Shown: one piece after another, positions 23,701-33,608 of the stretch
Layout: each line of letters opens with the position of its first letter
How positions within the stretch are numbered: the first letter of the stretch is position 1
Assembly: GCA_001642005.1 (NCBI GenBank)
Contig: LWCA01000115.1
Coordinates: 1-52,577, forward strand
Origin: Intoshia linei
Taxonomy: Eukaryota > Orthonectida > Rhopaluridae
Direction: 5' to 3'
DNA: 52,577 nt
The notes under the pieces: model-generated
The model's database searches: none
Seen by the model: the letters and a program-made list of their open reading frames with translations, nothing else
What the model was told of the DNA's origin: nothing
Made by a program: the position numbers and the translations under genes

Positions 23701-24738
23701 GAAACTAGCACACTGTTTAATAAACGAAACAGTAATGATAGTATCATTCAAATCGAAATAGTCAATCAATAAAGACAATTCATCAGATTCCAAAAGAGAC
23801 AAAGAAACCTCAAAAGTATACAAAAAGTTAACAAACAATGTCAAATGAACTGCATCAAAATGAGTACAATCTAAAACTGATTTACTATAAATATTTCGAT
23901 GAGAATCAACCCCAAAGGCGGCAAAAATAAATTTGTGCAAATAAATAAAAGTATCATCGTCCAATTTGACCTTGAGATCACTGAATTGCTGATTATTAAA
24001 CATTTTAGAAAAACAAAATTTAAATGGTGGTTTCAGTTTAGATTTAATTTGAGGATTGTCAGATTTCAAAGTACAATCCATATTTGCCAAAAGATAAGCA
24101 GTTTGATTACATTGTGTAGGTTTAATTGAAACATCTTGAGAAAAATGATCAATATAATTTTTAAAGTTTTCGCAAACATTTTCTTCTGTAAAACCGGTAA
24201 AATCATTCAAGGTGTCATCTTCATTAAATTTTGAACACGACAATGATTTACAATTTTTAGTCATAATTTTATAAAAATGTCTAGCATTATGGCGACACTT
24301 TACGTTTGCATCTAGTGGCGTATCAATATAACATTTTATTACTTTAGGTAAAATTGATACAGTTGAAGCAGGTGTGATTGGAATATTATCAACATTTTTC
24401 CAACTATCGATAGCTTTCAGTTGCTTATTCAATTCCTTGTATTTTTCTTGGTTATTTAGTGAAATTTCATTTTGATTTCTCGAAAGTTTAATCATTTCAG
24501 GTAAACTCACCATATTTTTTTTGCCACACATTCTCAAATGATTTAATCTCGTGTTCGGTGTAGTAAATTTTTTACCACATATAAAGCAATTTGGTAAGTT
24601 TGGCATTTTTTCTTTAGATTCTTGTACTTTTTTCCCCTTTTTTTTCATTTTTCCACATTGTTTTAAATGTTCTTGTAAGAAAAATGTCTTTATTTTACAT
24701 TTTGGACAATCTTTTGCACTGTAAATTTCCTTTTTCAT
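20703..24738 (-). CDS. SLX4: SLX4 scaffold of structure-specific nucleases
   Basis: SLX4 docks nucleases such as SLX1 and XPF for Holliday-junction and crosslink repair. A large first exon (22862-24738) is followed by 22697-22748, 21168-21260, 21045-21104, 20911-21000 and 20703-20753, all in phase, giving about 740 aa. Two UBZ4-like fingers stand at residues 11-28 and 51-71 (CPKC..H..C and CFIC..H..C). A BTB/POZ domain spans about 238-335. A SAP-like helix pair (about 575-605, with MPLYNHKGLND) follows. The C-terminal exons give the SLX1-binding-type domain with ILKYE, FEDLLKEI and LMNFLD, close to the LxFLD signature of the family. The 1.4-kb intron 2 hosts two hAT elements. A possible extra exon at 22447-22490 fits the phase but is unproved, and a read-through stop at 22631 is an alternative end. 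Human SLX4 is much longer. Confidence 0.82.
21477..21794. mobile_element. Non-autonomous hAT element in SLX4 intron 2
   Basis: Ends CAGTGGTTCCCGATT and AATCGGAAACCACTG are near-perfect inverted repeats. Flanking 8-mers cactacat and cactatgt agree at 6 of 8 positions, consistent with an aged hAT target duplication. Length is 318 bp with no coding capacity. Confidence 0.8.
21843..22191. mobile_element. Second non-autonomous hAT element in SLX4 intron 2
   Basis: Ends CAGGGGTTATCAACC and GTTGAAAACCCCTG pair as inverted repeats. Flanking 8-mers atctagat and gtctagat match at 7 of 8 positions. Length is 349 bp with no coding capacity. It differs in end sequence from its neighbour 48 bp away, so two families inserted side by side. 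Confidence 0.85.
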
Positions 24739-24812
24739 GGCAATTTAAAAATATAATCACGATTACAGTCGATATTATTATGATAAAAAGTTTAAGAAAT
24801 TGTAATTGTTTA

Positions 24813-25151
24813 TTATTCAGATCGCATTGATATCTCAGGTTTTTTTAATGCGTTGTAAATTGACAATCTTTTGGAATGGATATCTTTTAATTGTTTTTGT
24901 TTTATGTCGTCTTCACTGATAGATGCATAATAATTTATTTTTTCAAAAACTGAATTAGGTATTAGACTAAATACATACAAAATTAAATAGACATTGAATG
25001 TATAAAGTTTGTACCTTATCGCTCCAAATGCTAATAATGCAGTAGATCCTACAATTAACCAAGATAATAGAGACGAAGTTTTTCTAAAATATTTAATGTC
25101 GGGTTCAGTGCCTTTTCTAAATGTTTTTAGATTTCGTATAAAACGAACCAT
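24813..25151 (-). CDS. Small single-pass membrane protein, function unknown
   Basis: An open frame of 112 aa, or 96 aa if a perfect 48-nt GT-AG stretch (24967-25014) is an intron; both keep the frame. I favour splicing, because this genome's introns have that size and the extra residues only lengthen a hydrophobic run. The N terminus is basic (MVRFIRNLKTFRKG), then SSLLSWLIVGSTALLAFGA forms a membrane helix, then a charged C terminus. The basic start plus one helix suggests a small mitochondrial inner-membrane protein, but I do not recognise the family. Its stop lies 74 bp upstream of the SLX4 start on the same strand. Confidence 0.65.
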   Translation of the reverse strand: MVRFIRNLKTFRKGTEPDIKYFRKTSSLLSWLIVGSTALLAFGAIRYKLYTFNVYLILYVFSLIPNSVFEKINYYASISEDDIKQKQLKDIHSKRLSIYNALKKPEISMRSE

Positions 25152-26446
25152 TAAACAGGAATTTTATTGTTTAGTTGTCTAGTAAATTATTTAACTTTAG
25201 TTTAATATAAAGTTTAAATTGAAGTGGCCAGAAAAATACGTATTATCACTTTTAGTTTATTTAGTTTTAGTTTGGAATAAATTTTAAGCCGAAAATTTTT
25301 ATTCGTCATCATAGATAAGTAGTTTTGTCATTACATTTATCATCAAATAAACTAAAATTGATAGTACGTATTTTTTCTGGTCACTTTATTTAAATTAAAG
25401 TTAAAATTTAACCTAAATAAATGATGTGTAAATGAAACTTGCAAAGATAATATAATACAGTATATCTGCGCTCATTGGTTTCACCGGTTCACAGAATAAT
25501 TGACTATTGAAATATGAACATAAAAAGGACAGTCAAATTTGCATAATACCAACATTGTGACTTTGAACCAATTATCATATACAGTCAAGTTTCGTTAGTA
25601 GAGGCAAGAAAACTCAGTATATTTCAAAGTGTCAAATCAATTATAACTTATAATTAGGGCAGTTTTTTATGGCAAAATGCCATTTTTTATATGATAATAA
25701 GCACGAAATTACAAGCACTATGATACCAATATTATGTTTATTAATTAGGTAATTAACAATTTATAAAGTCAATAAATGTCATAAACTAAGTTTTTTCATA
25801 AATGCCATAAAGTCAATTATTTTTAAAAAGGTAATTTTTTTCAAGTTTAAATTGAGTTACCATTAAATCACAAAAGAATGTGTATTATTATATTAATCAA
25901 ATTTTTTCCAAATCAATTATATCCTCATACATTAACGAAACTTATATTTAAAAATGCCTAAACCGACACATCTATTTATACTAAAATGAATAACATTCAA
26001 AAACTATGATGATGAATTCAAAATTAATGGAATTATTTTATGTGTATAAAATGTAGTTGCTCTGTCTCTTATGAAAAATTGTACTTTGCAAAGAGTCATA
26101 GAACCACAAAGAAACATAATGTAATGGAAGATGGTTTCATCATTGCCAAAATATTTAAAACTGACTATTAATTTTACTGATGTTATAAGTTGTAGTAATT
26201 ATTAGTAAAGTTTATCAATTATTTTCATATCTGCGCTGTTAAATGGACACCCTGTATTAAACTAGTTACTTTAAAATGTCTTATAATATTGATAATTTTG
26301 TTACTTTGAAAATATTTAAAGATTAAGTTGAGATATTAAGGTAAGGCTCGATATGCATGCCTACCGAGTCGGTAGTACCGACAATACACTTATTAAAAAG
26401 GTAGATTAATAAGTTTTCCCCAATTATAATAGACATTGTATATATT
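25152..26446. other. Intergenic with a palindromic element
   Basis: This lies between the COQ8 stop (26,447) and the small membrane protein start. It contains the inverted-repeat element at 25,205-25,402. No exon chain was found in the remainder. Confidence 0.5.
25205..25402. mobile_element. Short palindromic element with about 55-bp inverted arms
   Basis: The left arm includes 'gaagtggccagaaaaatacg' and the right arm 'cgtattttttctggtcactt'. The arms pair over about 55 bp with few mismatches and enclose roughly 80 bp. The size and the AGTGGCCAGAAAA ends suggest a mariner-like miniature element. No transposase is present. Confidence 0.65.
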
Positions 26447-29400
26447 TTATTTTTTATAAACATATTTGGCAAAAATATGTGCATATTTACTTCCATTTAC
26501 AGTAGCTTTTAGTTTTTCTAAAAGCATAAATAATCCAGATATTTTTCTATGAAATGTATATGCTTCTTCTGGTGGTGGAATAAGTCTATGTTCCAACATG
26601 ATGGGTATCATGTTAAAAATTGATTCTTTAACTTTAAAATCACCAAAATTATAAGAATTCGATGAGTATATACTGGCTACAGCTTTCACAAGATTTAAAT
26701 GTGTGTCAATCATGATCTAAAAATATTACTGTATATATAAATTATACTTTTAAAAAATTTTAGTGTAACATTTTACATTTAAAACCTTACTTATATGTAA
26801 GTAAATTAATTAATTATAATTATAAAGTAATGTAGTTGAATATGTAGGTTCTTGTATTTGTTTGCATTTAAACATTTATTTAAGAAAGTGAATGGTGTAG
26901 ACTCTACGCTGTAGAGTTTTAACAATAAACAATAAGTTTTAAGTTCTAATACAGTTTTACGAGAGTCAGATTTTATCATAAATTTCATTTTCTGAAATTG
27001 AATTATTCAGCGCCAATAAACTAAAATTATGAGTTTAACATAAATTTCAAGCTCAAAAACTTAAATCTTCACAACCAAAATGCGAAATTACGCAATATTT
27101 TGTAAAATGTATGTATGCATGCATGTAGTAAAACCGTAACGGTACGCCAAACTTAAAAATTTATTTTTATAAAAATAACCTTTGATTCATTTCCATTAAT
27201 AAATTTTAATTTTTTGGATAATTCCATAACCATTTCTTCATTTTTATCTATTGTTGCACCAATCATTTGAGTATAATCAGACAAAAATTCTGGATCATAT
27301 TCGACAACGGCTCCCATATCAATTAAATTAATCTAGAAATGACATAAATTAAACTAAAATAATTTTATAAAATATACAGTATAACAGCGCAAATCCTAAC
27401 TTATATAAAACTCTTAGTTATTGAAATAAATGATAACACACATACAGACAAACAAAGAGTATTAGAATTTTATAAAAGTCACATTTCTATTACAGTTTTT
27501 TCTGGGGGAAAGTAAGATAAATTTCAACCTCTGAAACTCTAATCTTACCGGTCAAAAATTCCAATTGTCCCTTTTTTTGAAAATCAAACAAGTTCGAGAA
27601 TTTAAAAAAATATATACACTTGTATGTACACTGATACGGATTTTAAAATCATAAATATCATCATAACTTAAAAATTAAAAAAAATATATCTTCAGAGCCA
27701 AAACCACAAATTACCTTTTTTTTAAATGAAAAAAGCACTAGAATTTAAAAAAATTACAGGTATTACAGTTGTATCCTGTTAAAACACAAAAAATTTCAAT
27801 CTGATTAAGTGACGCCTTCACGGTTAAAAAAGCACTTTAGTATTCATATATTATTTTTCAGAAATATTTTATTAACTAAAAAAATGTAAAATAATTAACT
27901 GTTCAAAAATTAAAAAAAATATTATTCTGATAGAGCTTATTCCAGTCGATATAAATACAAAATTTCAACCACAGAAATCTACGCATTCCTGGTGAAAAAT
28001 AATTTTTAATATATTATCAACTAATATATTTCGATTAAAATCAAAAATTGAAAATTGAATGTAAATATTGATCCTACAATTTCAAAAAAATGTGGATTGT
28101 ACGTCTACACAATTTCCAAGAAGACATATGGGTGAAAATCTATATAATTCATTCCTTCGGATTTTTTTAATTGCTACGCAATTTTTCATTCTCAAATACT
28201 CATTTTCAAAAAATTTAACGAAATTTATATAAAAACTTAAGTAACTAAAAGTACAACTTTGTTATTATGATTTTTTTATTTATTACAATGCTTTGCAATG
28301 TTGGTAAAATTCAACCGAAATTTTAAAATTGTTTTACTTGTTAAACTTACTGATAGTACTTGTGAATATACAGATTTATTTACAATTTAAATTAAATCTG
28401 ACAGTAGATTAAATTTAAATTTTTAATATTAACGTCAGATAAGTCCGTCCTCGGCAGAAGTAGGGCTGTTTGTACGTAGTACAAAACAGCCAATCTAGTC
28501 ATGTTTATAAAATACAAAAAAAAATATTAAAAATACCACATTTATTAAAAATAAATAAGAAATTGTAATTATCCAACCACTACGGGGATAGATAACATGA
28601 TATGGTTAATAATCACCGATAGACTTTAATCTAAGATACCACATTTTATGGCTTCTGAAAAATGTTCCTACACTTTAGTGGGCCACGGACGAAAAACTTG
28701 AGAAACAGCTCAGTATAATAGGCATTATAAACCCGTTACATTATGTACCCTTCATATGGACCAATTTGTCAACAGAACATGTTTGATCACTGAAAAAATT
28801 AAAATTTTACTTATTTTACAAATATCATTATTGCAAGTCCTAAATTAAGATTCCTCAAGTAATAAGTTGCAGAATTAGGATTCCTACTCCATAAAAATTT
28901 AAATAAATATGATTACCACGTCATTATTTTCATCGTATAAATAATTGGCCCAATTGGGATCACTTTGCATTAAATTATTTGTAAATTCAACTCCATTCAA
29001 TGTCAATATTCGTTCTGCGATCTATTAATTCAAATAAATACTATTTATTATATATCTACAGTAGAATCACAAATATAATTAATTTTTCGTAACGCGCGGT
29101 CATTTTTTAATATATTTTACACCCGTTTTTCAACTACAATAATGACTTCAACAAAAAATTTAAAGTAATGAAATTATTCGTATCTGAAAATACTATGCAT
29201 TTGTATTAAATTATAAAAGTCACAAGTGGGAAGGCTGTCGTACAGTAATTTGCAATAATATTTGAACATTAAAAAAATGGAAAAAGAAAGAATTTCAGAA
29301 AATAAGCCATCAAAAGATTATAAATAAAATTATTAACAATTGTTATTGTAATTTGGTCGAATCTGACTCATTTTCACGATACAGTTAATAAATATAATTT

Positions 29401-31317
29401 GAAATAAAAACGTGTGAATCACTCGAAGCTAAAGTATAAGAAGAATTATACAAATTATAAAACCTCATTTTTTTTACTACTTTCTAATAGTGCAGTTTTA
29501 TCCAAACTATACCCTTCTGCAAATTCAGTAGTAAGAACTTTTCTGGTACAATAATTCTCAATAATATTTGGAACGTTGAATTTTTGATTAATTAAATCTT
29601 TATTTTCATTAACCATTTTTCTAAATTGTTAATTATAAATGTAAATCGTCTACAATAAACGGAAACTGAAAATGGACCTTGGCCACGGAGAAATTACAAA
29701 CTAATTGATAAAGTAGATTTTTTAATCGTATCGGGATGCTGACACGTTAGAACGTTTTACACCGTTAGACTTACGGTTAGTTGCAAAAAATTTTACCTCG
29801 AAAATACGTTCTAAAATGTATAAATGTACCTAAATTTAATGATATTTGATGCTTCCAACTCATAATTAACTTCTTTCACCAATTCCAATTTAGCCACATT
29901 AATAATATTGTCAATAAAAAGTCCTAATTAAAATTTGAATATATTTTTTGAAAAAACAAACCTTTAGGAATGACGTTGAAAAACTTTAAAAAAGTAGCCA
30001 AATTATCCATATCACTATTAATACTTTTATCTACACCAGGATACTAAAATAGTTTATCAAAATCATTGATATTTATCAAACTTGAATTTTAACAGCTACA
30101 TCTAGATTATTAATGGTAGTAGCTCTATGAACTTGGCCTATTGACGCTGCAGCAAACGGTTTGGTATCAAAATTTTTAAATTTCGATATCCAGTCATTTC
30201 CAAGTTGTTTTTGCATAGTTTTCTGTTAAAAATATATTTAATTTAAATCAATTATAATAATTATTTATAACCTTTAATTGTACGAGTGGCATGTAATCTG
30301 CATTATTTCGAACTCTTTCAAATATAGTACTCCAATTAGGGTGTATGACTGAAGAATCTATTAAACGAAAATGTAAGGTATAAAATTTAAATATACCAAT
30401 TAAACTAAACATTTGACCTAATTTCAATGATGCTCCGCGAACTTTACATAGAGTTGAAACAATCCTTTCAATATTTTCATCAGTGAATATATTGTCCATC
30501 TTGTCTATTTTTAATTTGGATTATAAATCAATTATTTCAATGTAGTGTAATGCAAAAATGATTTTTTACAAACCTCGATCAGAATAGATTAAAATATTAG
30601 ATAATGACGAAAGTCCAACCTTGGCAGTCAAACCTATAACATGAGATTAAAATAAATATAACAAGTAAAGTAAAATAGTGTGGTAAATGAATCATCGAAA
30701 TAGAAACTGGTTCTAAACCGGATTCAGGGTAGTTATTTAACTTAAAAAATTTCCTCACGCCACTAATTAGTAAAATGCTCCAAACATTACATTAAAGTGA
30801 CTGATATTTGTTGAATATATCGTATTATTATTGTTTTTTTTCATGTTATTATCATATATTTTTTTATATATTTTACCCATTTTTCGTTAGTTACATTATA
30901 CAGTTACAAGTTCTAATTTATAAAACAAATTTAGCTTTGAAAATGATACATCTAAACTGGACTAATAGAAAATCTACATATTTAAGAAAAACCCGTTTAA
31001 TTTTAAAGAAATATGTTTAATTTTATATTTTATACTTCCAAATTCAAAAAAACGGCCAATCCTTGTTTCAGGAACTGGATTTTCTTTACTTCTTTCACTT
31101 AGCTAAATACTAATTAATTATTTATATTGATATAATTACCATTTGGTTGAATTTTCCTTTTTTTGGTGAATTTGATGCATTACATTTAAACAAAATATTA
31201 TAACTTGATCCAATTTTATAAATGTCACTACACATAAAACATGTAAACGTAGAATTATTTTATAAAATTACAGGGTATTCAAAAAATATAATTACAAATA
31301 TACTCTATCGATAACAT
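26447..31317 (-). CDS. COQ8: COQ8 (ADCK3/UbiB) atypical kinase, coenzyme Q biosynthesis
   Basis: COQ8 is a mitochondrial UbiB-family kinase-like ATPase that supports CoQ assembly. Exons in phase: 31304-31317 (tentative), 31140-31227, 31036-31102, 30574-30633, 30397-30504, 30272-30357, 30082-30222, 29962-30043, 29830-29923, 29464-29620, 28917-29021, 27180-27332 and 26447-26716, giving about 474 aa. Visible motifs are [12 protein letters not shown], the KLGQ (KxGQ) helix at residues 104-107, the Ala-rich loop [12 protein letters not shown] (about 163-174), the VAVKIQYPGV lysine (186), KEVNYELEA and [17 protein letters not shown] lies near the end. The metal-binding DFG is DMG (339-341). A mitochondrial presequence is not obvious, and the first 14-nt exon is inferred only from phase. 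The intron before the DMG exon is 1.6 kb, filled by repeat A. Confidence 0.9.
27460..28497. repeat. Repeat A copy inside a COQ8 intron
   Basis: It shares in order 'ttacagttttttctggggga', 'ggattttaaaatcataaata', 'acagttgtatcctgttaaaa', 'attctgatagagcttattcc' and the terminal 'gctgtttgtacgtagtacaa' with the copies at 31-33 kb and 37-38 kb. It explains why this intron is 1.6 kb when its neighbours are mostly much shorter. Confidence 0.8.
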
Positions 31318-31354
31318 TATAATATCTATCTTCTCTCAAACTTAATCCATTAAT

Positions 31355-33347
31355 TATAATAACTAGATTGACTGTTATGTACTTCGTACAAACAGCACCT
31401 AGATCTACCGATGGCGGACTTTTTTGATTGTACAAAAAATAAATTCAATAATAAAATCTTACTTCAATATACTACTATTCACTATTATCAATTCTTTAAA
31501 GGAGTGATTCTCAAACTATTTTCATCACAGAGCGGTCATTTTACGTTATCTATTTTTAAACTGAATTAATCCCACTTTAATTTTATTTTGATAAGAAGAA
31601 TTTGTGTAAAGAATTTTAAAAATAATTCTATTCTTAAATATCATAAGTAAATTTTTTTTTAAATTTAAAATTATTAAGAGAAATTAAAGACCCTTGAAAA
31701 GATGGGTAGATGGCGTAGATGCGTCGTTTGCGAAGATTTTTCATTTTCGGTGACCTCGATATTCGGCTGTGCAAGTAACTCGATTAGTCCGGTTATTAAT
31801 CGAGTTACCTGTATATAATTCAAAAATTAATTAGATTAAAAAATTACCGTTTTAGAATACAAATAAACATGTATTTTAAATATTAAATAAGAGAATTTAG
31901 TCAAATAATTCGAAACAAATAAACTTGTGATTCAATTTGAAATACCTTTTTCAATATTGCAATAAATTTTATAAAATTATTATATGTTAGCGTATACCAG
32001 GGGTTCCCAAAATGGACGATATCGCCCCAAGGGGGTGATTATAAAAACACTGTATATTCAAAAAACGATTTTAGATGGGTAGAGTGGAGTGTTGATGAAT
32101 TTTTTGGTTGTAAGGGGATATTTTTATAGCAAGTTTGGGATCCACTGATATAAAAAGCGACTTTAATAAATAAATTTATTACATATCATAGTGAAGAAAT
32201 GTTATAATACGATTTATCGACTTGCTAGTTACATATATTTGTTGAATTGTAATTCATCGTTCTTTATCAGAAATTTAATTTATTCTATAATTATTTATTT
32301 TTTGTATTCTAGAATTAAATTAACCGGTTATCAACACTACTAAATATTATACAAATTATACTAATATTATATCATTATAACAGTAATTACATGAAACAAT
32401 TTTTATAATTAGTTTGAATTGTAATTACAGTGATTTGTGTCCAATATGAATGCCAAGGGACTTATTTTGTTCAATGTGAATATAACCCACAAAATACATG
32501 AATTTTGAGTCGCAAGACATTCCATTGGGGTAAATTGACATTGCACAGAAACCACTGCACTACATTCACGTAGTATAAATTACTTTAGATTCATTTTCTA
32601 AAATAAGTTTTATTTTTATTGATAATTACAAAACTTTTTTTTTATTATTATTGAGTTCCGCTTTTCAATTACAGTTTTTTCCGGGACGTATAATAAGATA
32701 AATTTCAACCTCCCAAACTCACATCTTACGCGTCAAAACCCCAAATTACCATTCTTTTTATAATGAAAACAGCCCTAGAATTTCAAAAAATTTACAGGTA
32801 ATACAGTTGTATCCTGTTAACACAGATAAAAAATTTAAATCCGAATAAGTGACGACTTCACGGTCAAAAAAGCATTTTAGTATTCATATATTTTTTTCTG
32901 AAATATTTTATTAACATGTAAAACAAAAAATGTGAAATAATAAACGATCCTAAAATTAAAAAAAAAAAATTATTCTGATAGAGCTTATTTCAGTTGATTT
33001 TTAGGATTGGTCTGTTTTTACTTTATTTTTAATATTATACATATATTCTGTCTAATAAATTAAAAAAATGGGATAACAATTGTTTTTAAAATTTGTTACG
33101 CAAATGTTGACAAACAAAACATTAAGATAGAATAATTCACTTCAAAGTAAAAAATAATGTGATATGACGGTTCTACCTGAAAAAAGTTTGGGAACACTTC
33201 TTTAAGTGATTTATAATGGTGAATAGTATGATTTTTAAGTTAGATTAGTTAGATTTTCAACGTGAATTTATTTTTTTGGTAAAATAAAAATGTGCCCTCA
33301 GCAGAGCTAGGTGCTGTTTGTACGTAGTACATTACAGTCAACCTAGT
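31355..33347. repeat. Near-complete repeat A copy between COQ8 and the receptor gene
   Basis: This is the best full-length example, about 2 kb. The left end 'agattgactgttatgtactt' and right end 'gtacattacagtcaacctag' are inverted. Inverted similarity extends inward through 'acctagatctaccgatggc' / 'ccctcagcagagctaggt' and for roughly 200 bp more. No open transposase was seen. A short hAT-like insert (31,998-32,146) interrupts it. Confidence 0.75.
31998..32146. mobile_element. Short hAT-like insert nested in repeat A
   Basis: Ends CAGGGGTTCCCAAAATGG and AAGTTTGGGATCCACTG are inverted. Length is 149 bp. Flanking 8-mers do not match, so a target duplication is not supported. Confidence 0.45.
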
Positions 33348-33608
33348 TTTAATATAATATTGACAGTAATAATGTTTCTGGAATATTTTTACATTCTGTA
33401 TTACAATTTAAAATGTTTTCTTTGATCAATATATAAAATATTCCCGATAAAATACAGGATGAAGTAATAGATTTAATTTATCATTCCACTGAACGTAATA
33501 TTTTCTATGAAAAACCATTAAGTACCATGTACTTTTTAATGTGATACAGATTTATATATTATACATTCTTAAAACGATATATTAATATGTTTATTTAAAA
33601 ATTTTTTA

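Noticed and set aside
23899-24129. Plus-strand 76-aa frame inside SLX4
   Set aside because: It lies wholly opposite the SLX4 BTB-coding exon and shows no protein features.
26806-26988. 60-aa minus-strand frame between the last two COQ8 exons
   Set aside because: COQ8 exons 27180-27332 and 26447-26716 join in phase without it, and it has no family counterpart.
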